The notes: a model not told the origin generated them from the sequence alone. Counted from the stretch's first letter, positions 17,103 to 25,391 are shown. The stretch is DNA of 50,121 bases from Streptococcus sp. DD13 (GCF_001578875.1 NZ_KQ969507.1:142464-192584), one strand, 5' to 3'. Numbers and translations are program-made.

Positions 17103-17128
17103 GCTAGTCATTGGACTAGCTTTTTTTT
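17103..17128 (+). terminator. Terminator after tRNA-Leu
   Basis: GCTAGTC pairs with GACTAGC around ATTG, followed by a run of eight T. Confidence 0.8.
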
Positions 17129-17178
17129 GTGCTAAATATGGTAAAATAATAAAAACAAGAAATCAAAGGAGTAGGACT

Positions 17179-18309
17179 ATGGGACTAATCAAAGCGGCAT
17201 TGACAGCGACACGTACAACTCTAGCCGATCAATGGAAGGAGTTTTTCTACTGTGATTCCTTAGGCAGTGATGTATTGATGACACGCGGTCAAAAACAGAT
17301 CGGGAGAGGCTCTTCTAATACCAAAGGTCATGACAATGTCATTTCAAATGGAAGTGGGATTGTGGTGGCAGATGGTCAGTGTATGATCATCGTAGACCAG
17401 GGGAAGGTCGTCGAAGTAGCGGCTGAAGCAGGAGAATATACTTTTGATACCTCTAGTGAATCCAGCGTTTTCTCTGGCAAGTTTGGGCCATCTCTTCTGG
17501 AAGCCTTTAAGACCATGGGTCGTCGGTTGACTTATGGAGGGGATGCGGGCAAGGATCAGCGGGTTTATTATATCAATACCAAGGAATTGCTCGACAACAA
17601 ATTTGGGACGCCCTCTCCGGTTCCCTTTCGAGTGGTTGACAGTAAGATCGGACTAGATATCGATGTCTCCCTTCGCTGTTCGGGGGTCTATTCCTATCAA
17701 ATTGTAGATCCGATTCGCTTTTATACGGTACTCGCGGGGAATGTTGCCAGTCAGTTTACTCGCAGTGACATTGATAGCCAGCTGAAAGCAGAATTGATTA
17801 GCGCCTTGCAACCGGCTTTGGGTCAACTCTCTGCCTTGGAGATGCGCCCTAGTCAGTTACCAGCCCATGCGACCGAGTTGGAGAATTCTCTAAATGCTGT
17901 TCTTAGTCAAAAATGGCAAGAAAGCCGTGGAATCAAGCTGATGAGCATTGCCCTTTCGACGATTAATCTTCCAGATGAAGATGCTGACTTGATCAAAGAA
18001 GCACAACGAGTGGCGATGTTGCAAAACCCAACGATGGCGGCTGCAACCTTGACAGCGGCCCAAGCGGATGCGATGAAAGCTGCTGCTGCCAATCAAGCTG
18101 GAGCGATGACCGGATTTATGGGGATGGGGATGGCTAATCAAGCTGGGGGCATTGATGCCAATTCCCTCTTTGCTATGGGACAGCAACCCTTTACAAAGCC
18201 ACAAGAACCAGCTAGTCCTCAAACTGCAACTCCCGAAGCGTGGATTTGCCCAAATGGTCATGAAAGTACAGGGAAATTCTGTTCAGAATGCGGGGCGCCT
18301 AGAAGCTAG
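17179..18309 (+). CDS. SPFH-domain protein with C-terminal zinc ribbon, YdjI-like
   Basis: A 376-residue protein of the 'virion core'/YdjI branch of SPFH proteins, which gather on membranes. The SPFH region covers roughly residues 20-290. An alanine- and methionine-rich linker follows, and the C-terminus holds a zinc ribbon (C357, H361, C368, C371). No membrane span is present, so attachment must come from partners. The start is ATG 17179 after AAAGGAG; the longer frame runs into the tRNA. It leads an operon with the zinc-ribbon/membrane and TPM proteins. In Bacillus subtilis this trio recruits a PspA-family protein to stressed membrane; that role is inferred here. Confidence 0.85.
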   Translation: MGLIKAALTATRTTLADQWKEFFYCDSLGSDVLMTRGQKQIGRGSSNTKGHDNVISNGSGIVVADGQCMIIVDQGKVVEVAAEAGEYTFDTSSESSVFSGKFGPSLLEAFKTMGRRLTYGGDAGKDQRVYYINTKELLDNKFGTPSPVPFRVVDSKIGLDIDVSLRCSGVYSYQIVDPIRFYTVLAGNVASQFTRSDIDSQLKAELISALQPALGQLSALEMRPSQLPAHATELENSLNAVLSQKWQESRGIKLMSIALSTINLPDEDADLIKEAQRVAMLQNPTMAAATLTAAQADAMKAAAANQAGAMTGFMGMGMANQAGGIDANSLFAMGQQPFTKPQEPASPQTATPEAWICPNGHESTGKFCSECGAPRS

Positions 18310-18320
18310 GAGAGTAGGAT

Positions 18321-19430
18321 ATGACACAGACCCAACCATTGCAAACCTATACCTGTCCGAATTGTTCGAGAGCGGTTTATTTTGATTCAGAAAGCCAGCG
18401 GCTGCACTGCCCTTATTGTGATGCTGAGCTTTCTCTCGACTCCATGGCTTTCTATCATGAAGCAATGAAGGAAGGCTCCCAAGAAGGGAAGATGAGATGG
18501 GAGTCAGCCTCGACCCATAACTGGTCTCAAGAAGAAGCTGGAGCGATGCGTCAGTACAGCTGTCAATCCTGCGGTGGAGAGATTTTAACCTCTGAGCACA
18601 CCATTGCCACCTCTTGCCCTTTTTGTGACAACCCTGTCGTTCTAACGGAAAATGTGCAGGGGGACCAGAAGCCAGACTTTGTCATTCCTTTTAAGATTAG
18701 TAAGGAAGAGGCAAAGGCAGCCTTAGAAGCATTTTTAACAGACAAGTTTCTCCTTCCAAAGGTTTTTAAAGAAGAAAGTCATCTAGATGAAATGAAGGCA
18801 CTGTATGTCCCTTTTTGGCTCTTTGATGCAAAGGCACAGATCGATGGCCACTACACGACGCAAGAGATACGAGAATGGTCTGATTTTGATTATGTCTATA
18901 CACAGGTGACCTACTATCTGGAAATCCGCAAGGGAAACATGCAATTCGAACACCTTGCGGTGGATGGATCTAGTAGCCTAGCGGATGACTTGATGCAATC
19001 CATCGAGCCCTTTGACTTTACGGAGGCTGTCCCATTTCAATCAGCCTATTTAGCAGGTTATCTGGCAGATAAGTATGACGTAGAAGCGGATGAGAGCCAG
19101 GAGGTGGCCAATCAGCGAATCCAAGAAACGGCTAAAGAACAGTTACGGCAAACGGTCTATCAAGCGTCGAGCATTGAGTCGGAGCAGGTTTCACTGGAGG
19201 AAGGGACCTACCATTATGCCCTCTACCCTGTATGGCTTCTGACGACGACCTGGCAGGGACAACGTTACCTCTTTGCCATGAATGGTCAGACGGGCAAATT
19301 CGTTGGAGATTTACCTGTGGACAAGCAGGTCTATCGACGAACGTTTGCTTTACTTGCTACCCTTGTAGCCCTTGTATTGATGCTCTTATATAGCTTAATC
19401 GGACTTTTTGGGTTAGGAGGTGGCTTCTGA
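18321..19430 (+). CDS. Zinc-ribbon membrane protein, YdjG-like
   Basis: A 369-residue protein with two N-terminal zinc ribbons (C12/C15/C30/C33 and C81/C84/C99/C102), a central beta-rich region containing PFWLFDAKAQIDGHY, and one C-terminal membrane span at about 340-363 ending LFGLGGGF. The zinc ribbons face the cytoplasm if the tail is the anchor. It sits 11 bases after the SPFH gene, and its stop codon overlaps the next start (TGATG). The match is to the YdjG partner of the SPFH/TPM set. The biochemical role is unknown. Confidence 0.8.
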   Translation: MTQTQPLQTYTCPNCSRAVYFDSESQRLHCPYCDAELSLDSMAFYHEAMKEGSQEGKMRWESASTHNWSQEEAGAMRQYSCQSCGGEILTSEHTIATSCPFCDNPVVLTENVQGDQKPDFVIPFKISKEEAKAALEAFLTDKFLLPKVFKEESHLDEMKALYVPFWLFDAKAQIDGHYTTQEIREWSDFDYVYTQVTYYLEIRKGNMQFEHLAVDGSSSLADDLMQSIEPFDFTEAVPFQSAYLAGYLADKYDVEADESQEVANQRIQETAKEQLRQTVYQASSIESEQVSLEEGTYHYALYPVWLLTTTWQGQRYLFAMNGQTGKFVGDLPVDKQVYRRTFALLATLVALVLMLLYSLIGLFGLGGGF

Positions 19431-20248
19431 TGAAAAAGATTTTATTCTTGGGCGTTCTGATGGTTCTTTCTTTCGGTTTTGCAGGAACAGTCTATGCAGA
19501 GAATGACACGCATGTAGTGGATCATGCCCATCTCCTAACCAGTCAGGAAAAACAAGAATTGGAACAAGAGCTAGATGAAATAAGCGAGCGTCAGCGATTC
19601 GATATTGTCGTTGTAACAGTTAACTCAACAGACGGCAAGACAGCAGAAGCGTATGCAGATGACTATTTTGATCAGAATGGTTATGGGTATGGGACTACTG
19701 CTGATGGAGCGCTTTTACTGGTCGATATGGGCCAACGGAACTGGCATATCACAACCACAGGATATGGGATCACTGCTTTGACAGATGCGGGACTTGTCTT
19801 TATCAGAGATCGCTTTAAAGGCTATTTGTCGGCTGGTAAATATATGGAAGCCTTTCGGACCTATGGCCGGTGGGTAGATCGTTTTGTGACGGAAGCAAGG
19901 TCCGGAAAGCCCTATGATAAAGGTCATCTCCCTGTCACCCTGCAATTTTGGGTCATCGGAGCGATCGGGTCCGTACTTTTAGCAGCTTTTATAGCCTATA
20001 GCTGGTTACAATTCAAAAAAAGGCAACTCCGGACCGTTTTTCAGAAAACGGGAGCAAGTGACTACCTGGTTCCTCATTCCTTTTCTTTGGAAGATAAACA
20101 GCGCCTATTCCTCTATCGGACCCTCCATCAAACGCGCATCGAGCGGAGTAGCGATTCTGGTGGTAGCGGTGGAGGAGGGGGAGGGGGCTCCACGACCCAC
20201 ACGAGTTCCTCGGGCACCAGCCATGGTGGACTGGGCGGTAGTTTTTAA
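19430..20248 (+). CDS. TPM-domain membrane protein, YdjH/YgcG-like
   Basis: A 272-residue secreted-then-anchored protein: signal peptide (1-23, cut after VYA), an extracytoplasmic TPM domain (about 28-145, VVDHAHLLTSQEKQELEQEL then DGALLLVDMGQRNWHITTTG), one membrane span (about 167-190), and a cytoplasmic tail ending in a Gly/Ser-rich segment with seven consecutive glycines. It is translationally coupled to the zinc-ribbon gene. TPM domains are found in membrane-protein quality-control and phage-shock contexts. No pspA homologue lies next to this operon in the window. Confidence 0.83.
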   Translation: MKKILFLGVLMVLSFGFAGTVYAENDTHVVDHAHLLTSQEKQELEQELDEISERQRFDIVVVTVNSTDGKTAEAYADDYFDQNGYGYGTTADGALLLVDMGQRNWHITTTGYGITALTDAGLVFIRDRFKGYLSAGKYMEAFRTYGRWVDRFVTEARSGKPYDKGHLPVTLQFWVIGAIGSVLLAAFIAYSWLQFKKRQLRTVFQKTGASDYLVPHSFSLEDKQRLFLYRTLHQTRIERSSDSGGSGGGGGGGSTTHTSSSGTSHGGLGGSF

Positions 20249-20259
20249 GATTCAAGTCC

Positions 20260-20273
20260 TGAAAACGCTTCAC
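20260..20273 (+). promoter_or_regulatory. cre (CcpA) box before fba
   Basis: TGAAAACGCTTCAC fits the catabolite-responsive element consensus (TGWAANCGNTNWCA). It lies about 50 bases upstream of the -10. Confidence 0.55.
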
Positions 20274-20307
20274 CTACTTGTTGGGGCTAGTGTTTTTAGC
20301 GAAAATG

Positions 20308-20343
20308 TGATATGATTAACGTATCAATAGGTGGAAACACCTA
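20308..20343 (+). promoter_or_regulatory. fba extended -10 promoter and 5' hairpin
   Basis: TGATATGAT (20308-20316) is an extended -10. The transcript would start close to TAGGTG-GAAA-CACCTA (20328-20343), a 6-bp stem capped by a GAAA tetraloop, well placed to protect the 5' end of this abundant mRNA. Confidence 0.55.
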
Positions 20344-20366
20344 AAAAACATTAGGAGGCCTTTAAC

Positions 20367-21248
20367 ATGGCAATCGTTTCAGCAGAAAAATTTGTCCAAG
20401 CAGCGCGTGATAACGGATACGCTGTTGGTGGATTTAACACAAACAACCTTGAGTGGACTCAAGCTATCTTGCGTGCAGCAGAAGCTAAAAAAGCTCCAGT
20501 TCTTATCCAAACCTCAATGGGTGCTGCGAAATACATGGGTGGTTACAAACTTTGTAAAGAATTGATTTCAAACCTTGTAGACTCCATGGGCATTACTGTT
20601 CCTGTTGCAATTCACTTGGACCATGGTCACTACGATGACGCCCTTGAATGTATCGAAGTTGGTTATACTTCAATCATGTTTGACGGTTCACACCTTCCAG
20701 TGGAAGAAAACCTTAAATTGGCAAAAGAAGTTGTTGAAAAAGCACATGCAAAAGGTATCTCAGTAGAAGCTGAAGTTGGTACAATCGGTGGAGAAGAAGA
20801 CGGAATCATCGGTAAAGGTGAATTGGCTCCAATCGAAGATGCAAAAGCAATGGTTGAAACAGGTATTGACTTCTTGGCAGCAGGTATCGGAAACATCCAC
20901 GGCCCTTACCCAGAAAACTGGGAAGGTCTTGACCTTGACCACTTGAAGAAATTGACAGAAGCCGTTCCAGGTTTCCCAATCGTGTTGCACGGTGGTTCAG
21001 GTATTCCGGATGATCAAATCCAAGCTGCAATCAAACTTGGTGTTGCGAAAGTTAACGTAAACACTGAGTGCCAAATCGCATTTGCAAACGCAACTCGTAA
21101 ATTTGCAGCAGAATACGATGCAAACGAAGCAGAATACGATAAGAAAAAACTCTTTGACCCACGTAAATTCTTGAAATCAGGATTTGACGCGATCACAGAA
21201 GCTGTTGAAGAACGTATCGATGTATTCGGTTCAGCAAACAAAGCTTAA
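20367..21248 (+). CDS. fba: Class II fructose-bisphosphate aldolase
   Basis: A 293-residue zinc aldolase that splits fructose 1,6-bisphosphate into two triose phosphates in glycolysis. It shows HLDHGHYDD with a metal-binding histidine, the EAEVGTIGGEEDG segment, and the phosphate-binding HGGSGIPDDQI and KVNVNTECQ motifs. Codon use is strongly biased (AAA, GAA, GTT, CCA), as expected for a highly expressed glycolytic gene and unlike its neighbours. It is monocistronic, with a cre box and 5' hairpin upstream and a strong terminator downstream. Confidence 0.97.
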   Translation: MAIVSAEKFVQAARDNGYAVGGFNTNNLEWTQAILRAAEAKKAPVLIQTSMGAAKYMGGYKLCKELISNLVDSMGITVPVAIHLDHGHYDDALECIEVGYTSIMFDGSHLPVEENLKLAKEVVEKAHAKGISVEAEVGTIGGEEDGIIGKGELAPIEDAKAMVETGIDFLAAGIGNIHGPYPENWEGLDLDHLKKLTEAVPGFPIVLHGGSGIPDDQIQAAIKLGVAKVNVNTECQIAFANATRKFAAEYDANEAEYDKKKLFDPRKFLKSGFDAITEAVEERIDVFGSANKA

Positions 21249-21273
21249 TTAGGCTACAAAACCTTGATATGAA

Positions 21274-21304
21274 AGGCTTTATCCACTTGGATAGAGCCTT
21301 TTTT
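21274..21304 (+). terminator. fba terminator
   Basis: AGGCTTTATCC pairs with GGATAGAGCCT (one G-T pair) around ACTT, then six T. Confidence 0.85.
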
Positions 21305-21538
21305 GGTGATTTTGTCCCCGATTTGCTCCCGATTATGGAAATTTCAGTACTTTTCGATTATAGAGGTAGCGCAAACAAAGCATGATCTATTGCCGATGAT
21401 ATAAGCCTTTTTGTAGCGCAAATCTTCCACTGTTTATCAGCAGGTCTGCGCTTTTGATAAAGGAAGTAGCTTAAAAAGGTGCTCCCTAACTTCTGCGAAA
21501 TCATCTAGGAAGCTGAGTGATGGAAGCTAAAAAAGCAA
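21305..21538. other. Intergenic stretch with no recognisable gene
   Basis: Between the fba terminator and repeat copy B. GTAGCGCAAA occurs twice (near 21367 and 21413). No frame with a ribosome site is visible. Confidence 0.5.
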
Positions 21539-21682
21539 GAGGCTGGACAAAAGTCCTAGCCTCTTGTTTGTTTTTGGATTGTCGAGCAAGACGCAGTGGG
21601 TGAGTGGGCTCTACTCAACTGTGCGGAGGTAGGACGACGAAATCGACTTCTAACGAATGACCGATTTCTGTCCCCCTCTCTT
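21539..21682 (+). repeat. Dispersed structured repeat, copy B (internal deletion)
   Basis: Same orientation as copy A, with both end hairpins, but it lacks 32 bases of the central stem. The missing piece lies between two CTACT words, so it looks like a slippage or recombination deletion. It sits between the convergent fba and threonine-aldolase genes. Confidence 0.85.
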
Positions 21683-21811
21683 GTTTCAATGTTATCAGTC
21701 CGTCAGCTTCTCTGAAATGTAGGCAACTAAAGCTTGAACGTTCCTACGAGAAGATTGCGAGTCGGGACGCGAGAAAACGAAAAGGGATAAAAGGCAAGGG
21801 AGGGATTGATT

Positions 21812-22861
21812 TTAAGCAAATGAGCTTAAAATCTGGCATAGCTTTTCTACATCCTCAGCTCGAGTGGACCAAGAGGTCGCAAAACGGATAACGGTATGGT
21901 GGTCATCGTATTTTTCCCAGAAGGAGAAGAGAACATCTTTCGCTATTTTTTCTTTTTCCTCTTCGGTTACGATGCAGAAGACTTGGTTGGTCGGGTTTTC
22001 AAAATAAAGGGGCAGTCCTGCTTCTTTACAAGCCTGGCGGATCTGATTGGCATAGTGGATAGCCTCTTGTCCGATTCTGTCATAGAGCTTATCCTTGAAC
22101 AGTTCGTCAAACTGGATTCCCAAAAGACGACCCTTGGCGAGAAGTGCTCCGTGTTGCTTGATAATGGTTGTAAGGTGGGGGATGAGGCTAGGATCTGGGA
22201 TGACCAAGGCTTCACCAAACATAGCCCCACACTTAGTTCCACCAATGTAGAAAGCATCGCAAAGACAAGCGATATCTGCTAGACTGGTATCATTTTCAGG
22301 ACAAGCAAGAGCATAAGCGAGACGCGCCCCGTCAACGAACAGTTTCACTTTTTGCTCCTTACAAACCTGTGAAATGGCTGTTAGCTCCTCCTTGCTGTAG
22401 AGGGTTCCTAGTTCTGTCGGCTGTGAGATATAGACCATACCTGGCATGACCATGTGCTCATGGTTTCCGTCTGCCCAGTAGTCTTCGATGGTTTGCTGGA
22501 TCTGATCAGCTGTCAGTTTGCCATCAGGGGTATCGAGCTCTAGCACTTTGTGACCACCAAACTCGATGGCACCCGCCTCGTGTACACTGACGTGACCCGT
22601 TTTCGCTGCGATGACGCCTTGATAGGACTTTAGCAGGCAAGCGATGGCGATCTGATTGGTCTGTGTTCCACCTAGGAGGAAGCGGACCTCCGCTTTAGGG
22701 CAAGCACAAGCTTGACGGATCCTCTCTACCGCACTCGCAGTGATCGGATCGGTCCCATAACCTGTTAGTTCCATTTCATTGCTTTCTACCATACGATTGA
22801 GGATGGCAGGATGTGTTCCTTGGAGGTAATCATTGGCGACATTTATCTTTTGGCTTGTCAT
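21812..22861 (-). CDS. Threonine aldolase / beta-eliminating lyase family PLP enzyme
   Basis: A 349-residue fold-type I pyridoxal-phosphate enzyme of the low-specificity L-threonine aldolase family, which cleaves threonine or allo-threonine to glycine and acetaldehyde. The PLP lysine is K210 in YIGGTKCGAMFGE, the aspartate that holds the pyridine nitrogen is in LFVDGARLAYAL (about 177), and the N-terminus has the family's GTQTNQ segment. It is divergent from a LysR gene 125 bases away, its likely regulator. Substrate preference cannot be read from the sequence. Confidence 0.85.
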   Translation of the reverse strand: MTSQKINVANDYLQGTHPAILNRMVESNEMELTGYGTDPITASAVERIRQACACPKAEVRFLLGGTQTNQIAIACLLKSYQGVIAAKTGHVSVHEAGAIEFGGHKVLELDTPDGKLTADQIQQTIEDYWADGNHEHMVMPGMVYISQPTELGTLYSKEELTAISQVCKEQKVKLFVDGARLAYALACPENDTSLADIACLCDAFYIGGTKCGAMFGEALVIPDPSLIPHLTTIIKQHGALLAKGRLLGIQFDELFKDKLYDRIGQEAIHYANQIRQACKEAGLPLYFENPTNQVFCIVTEEEKEKIAKDVLFSFWEKYDDHHTVIRFATSWSTRAEDVEKLCQILSSFA

Positions 22862-22986
22862 GGCTCTGCTCTCTTTCGTTTTTCTAGATAATTCTAGTAT
22901 AGATCAAAAATATACATTACACAAATGGCAAAAAATCATTATATCTATGATAAAATGGAATGAAACATCGCGAGAAGGAGGAAGCC

Positions 22987-23898
22987 ATGGATGCTAGCAA
23001 ATGCCAAGCGGTTATAGCTGCGAGTGAGACAGGATCGTTTTCCGCAGCTGCAGCCCTACTGAATTACACCCAATCGGGAATCACCCGTATGATATCTAGT
23101 CTAGAAGAAGAACTAGAATTTCCGCTCTTTATTCGCAGTAAAAAAGGAGTGAGACTAACCGAAAACGGCCAGCTCATGTTGCCTTATTTCAGAGAAATCG
23201 TTGAAAGTCAGCAATTGGCACGAGAAGTAAGTGAGGATATTAAGGGGATTGTCCGAGGGGCTATCACTATCGGATGTTACTTCAGTGTGTCGTCTATGTG
23301 GATGCCAGTTTTATTAAAATTTTTTTCCGAAGCCTATCCTCAGATCCATATCAAGCTTATGGAAGGGGGCAACAAAGAGATTGCCAAGTGGTTGATGGAG
23401 CAGTCTGTCGATATCTGTCTCTGTGCTCAGCCAGAGGATAAAAGTGCCTATGACTGGGAAGAACTCTACCAAGACCCGTTGGTCGTTTGGCTGCCGACGG
23501 ATCATCCCAAGGCCAGGCAAAAGACCTATGCCATCAAGGACCTAGAGCAGGAGGCTTTCATCCACACCCTGCCAGATCAAGATACAGATCAGGACCGTTT
23601 GATCGCACAAGAAAAGTTGACGTTAACCACCCGCTTTACCACCAAGGATGGCTTTACGACCTATCAGCTGGTCAAAGCAGGGTTAGGGGTCAGCTTCAAC
23701 CAGTCTATGATTGCAAGAGACTGGAAATCAGACGTCGTTCAGATCCCTCTTCATCCCAAGCGCTATGTATCACTTGGAATTGCCTTACCCAAAAAAGACC
23801 GCCGGTCGCCAGCAGTAGAGCGATTTTTAGATACCTGCAGAGAGCTTTTACCAACGATTTTACCAACAAAAAAGAAACGAGAAAGCCCAACTGAGTGA
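22987..23898 (+). CDS. LysR-family transcriptional regulator
   Basis: A 303-residue LysR regulator: N-terminal helix-turn-helix (AASETGSFSAAAALLNYTQSGITRMI, about residues 10-35) and a two-lobed ligand-binding domain starting near residue 90. I start it at ATG 22987, just after GAAGGAGG; the open frame upstream (ATG 22960) lies in the leader. It faces away from the threonine-aldolase gene, the classic LysR arrangement, so that gene is the likely target. The last codons lie inside the stem and loop of its own terminator. Confidence 0.9.
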   Translation: MDASKCQAVIAASETGSFSAAAALLNYTQSGITRMISSLEEELEFPLFIRSKKGVRLTENGQLMLPYFREIVESQQLAREVSEDIKGIVRGAITIGCYFSVSSMWMPVLLKFFSEAYPQIHIKLMEGGNKEIAKWLMEQSVDICLCAQPEDKSAYDWEELYQDPLVVWLPTDHPKARQKTYAIKDLEQEAFIHTLPDQDTDQDRLIAQEKLTLTTRFTTKDGFTTYQLVKAGLGVSFNQSMIARDWKSDVVQIPLHPKRYVSLGIALPKKDRRSPAVERFLDTCRELLPTILPTKKKRESPTE

Positions 23899-23910
23899 TG
23901 GGCTTTTTCT
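23882..23910 (+). terminator. Terminator overlapping the LysR stop codon
   Basis: AAAGCCCA (23882-23889) pairs with TGGGCTTT (23899-23906), then a T-run. The stop codon at 23896-23898 is in the loop. Confidence 0.75.
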
Positions 23911-23980
23911 TTTTCGTCTCACTTGATCGAATTGGGAAGAAAGGACGAAGAGAAGTTTTTGGAGGGCTATGATGCGGAGT

Positions 23981-24246
23981 TTATGTGTCAAACAAGAAGG
24001 CGATTTCCTTGATAAAATGGGGAATATTCTTGGGGTTTTGTTTGTGCCAGGTGATGCCGTAGGACAGGAGGGGGAGGTTTTCCACGGGGATGCTCACTAA
24101 CTGGTCGCTCTGCTGGACGGCAAAATGAGGCATGATGGCAAGGCCGACTCCGCCTAAAATCATGGTCTGGGCAATCCAGGCATTATCAGCATATTCGATG
24201 TGAGGATTTGAAAGAGTTGATTCCACATTTTTAAAAGTCTTGACAA
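23981..24246 (-). pseudogene. 3' remnant of a LysR-family regulator
   Basis: About 88 residues matching only the end of the effector domain of a LysR regulator (NPHIEYADNAWIAQTMILGG, then LPLLSYGITWHKQNPKNIPH). The helix-turn-helix and first lobe are missing. The coding similarity runs back through KTFKNVESTLS to the TA microsatellite at 24246, where it stops abruptly. The GTG at 24226 opens a short frame but has no convincing ribosome site. I read it as the remnant of a deletion or rearrangement whose junction is the TA tract. Confidence 0.75.
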
Positions 24247-24264
24247 TATATATATATATATAAT
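24240..24264 (+). promoter_or_regulatory. Promoter with TA-microsatellite spacer, possibly phase-variable
   Basis: TTGACA (24240-24245) and TATAAT (24259-24264) are both perfect, but the spacer is 13 bases of alternating A and T. Two more TA units would give the ideal 17. Slippage in the repeat would therefore change promoter strength. Confidence 0.55.
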
Positions 24265-24306
24265 GAAACTGTTAAAAACAAGACAGTCTAATGGTAGGAG
24301 GATAGC

Positions 24307-24936
24307 ATGGGAAGAGGAAAAAGAAAGCAAAGCGTAATACTAGCCTTCTTAGCGAAGAAAGTGCCTGTTTGGGGGTTATTGCTTGCTGTTTTAGGTGGCT
24401 TCGTTTGTTGGAATTTTGGATACCGGACGTTTATAGCAGACAATTCGCGAGCTAGGATTACTATCGAATATCTCGAAAAGGTCAACGAGGTCGTGTTTTT
24501 GAATACGGGGATCAAAGAGGTCGTCACGGATTCAAACGTTTCAGATATTTTTGGCATCCAAATACCATTTACAGAAAAGAAGGTTTTGGTCATCTTGAAC
24601 TATAAAGCTAAGTTTGGAATCAAGAATGCGGTCGAAATCCAAAAGGAGAAAGAGAAGAAATATAAGGTTATCATTCCCAAGCTAGAGGTTATCGGCGTCG
24701 AGCTAGCAAAAGACCATCCATATGAATTATATGACCGTCAAGGTGAGTTGCTGAGTGCTACCACAAAAGATGTGGATACCGGTGCCCTTGCGATGCAACA
24801 ATTGACAAATGAACGTCAAAAAGCAATTTTGGAAAATTACAAAGAGGATATCAAAGAGTCTGCGATAACCTATTATACTAGTTTGTTCCAAGCGATTGAC
24901 CCAGAAATCAAGATTTCAGTCGAGTTTAGCGAGTGA
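24307..24936 (+). CDS. DUF4230-like membrane-anchored protein
   Basis: A 209-residue protein with a basic start, one membrane span (about residues 18-37, VPVWGLLLAVLGGFVCWNFG) and an extracytoplasmic remainder. The segment with VNEVVFLNTGIKEVV and VLVILNYKAKFGIK resembles the DUF4230 family, whose function is unknown; I am moderately sure of this match. AGGAGG lies at a good distance before ATG 24307. Its only visible promoter is the TA-spacer promoter next to the LysR remnant. A 12-bp terminator follows. Confidence 0.7.
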   Translation: MGRGKRKQSVILAFLAKKVPVWGLLLAVLGGFVCWNFGYRTFIADNSRARITIEYLEKVNEVVFLNTGIKEVVTDSNVSDIFGIQIPFTEKKVLVILNYKAKFGIKNAVEIQKEKEKKYKVIIPKLEVIGVELAKDHPYELYDRQGELLSATTKDVDTGALAMQQLTNERQKAILENYKEDIKESAITYYTSLFQAIDPEIKISVEFSE

Positions 24937-24964
24937 AGACGGATGGGTAGATGTTTCCCACTCA

Positions 24965-24999
24965 AACACCAAACATAGAAGGAATGTTTGGTGTTTTGT
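24965..24999 (+). terminator. Terminator after the DUF4230-like gene
   Basis: AACACCAAACAT pairs perfectly over 12 bp with ATGTTTGGTGTT, then TTGTTT. Confidence 0.8.
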
Positions 25000-25026
25000 T
25001 TATCTAAAGAGAAGATCTGACGAGTC

Positions 25027-25054
25027 TTGACATATTTCGACAGAATGGTAAAAT
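25027..25054 (+). promoter_or_regulatory. tRNA-Thr promoter
   Basis: TTGACA (25027-25032), 16-base spacer, TAAAAT (25049-25054) with an upstream TG. Confidence 0.65.
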
Positions 25055-25064
25055 AGTCTCACAA

Positions 25065-25137
25065 GCCGACTTAGCTCAGTAGGTAGAGCAACGCACTCGT
25101 AACGCGTAGGTCACAGGTTCGATCCCTGCAGTCGGCA
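25065..25137 (+). tRNA. tRNA-Thr(CGT)
   Basis: 73 bases fold as a cloverleaf. The acceptor stem is GCCGACT/AGTCGGC with discriminator A. The anticodon loop CTCGTAA gives anticodon CGT (25098-25100, codon ACG). The T arm is ACAGG-TTCGATC-CCTGC. One A-C mismatch closes the anticodon stem. CCA is not encoded. Confidence 0.95.
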
Positions 25138-25151
25138 TCGAAATAGAGAAG

Positions 25152-25178
25152 AAAAAGCCTGATTTGACGGGCTTTTTT
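25152..25178 (+). terminator. Terminator after tRNA-Thr
   Basis: AAGCCTG pairs with CGGGCTT (one G-T pair) around ATTTGA, then a T-run. Confidence 0.7.
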
Positions 25179-25340
25179 GCTTGTTCAAACCAAATTTGCT
25201 CCAAAAAATGACAAAAATTTTCGGACCTTATCCAATTCAGTGTTTATTTTTTCTTCCAGAGTGTGTCCATTGTATAGATAGGGGAGTCGATTCGTCCTGT
25301 CAAAATTTAGTTTACACGAGAAAGCAAGTCGGTCTTTTTA

Positions 25341-25363
25341 TGAAAACGTTTTTGTGATATAAT
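25341..25363 (+). promoter_or_regulatory. cre-like box and extended -10 of tkt
   Basis: TGAAAACGTTTTTG (25341-25354) resembles a CcpA box with a weak right end. It directly abuts TGATATAAT (25355-25363), so CcpA bound here would block RNA polymerase. Confidence 0.5.
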
Positions 25364-25391
25364 AGACATAAATCAATTTAAGGAGAACACT

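Noticed and set aside
23981..24226. Functional short LysR-type regulator
   Set aside because: It lacks the DNA-binding domain and most of the effector domain; a truncated remnant is the simpler reading.
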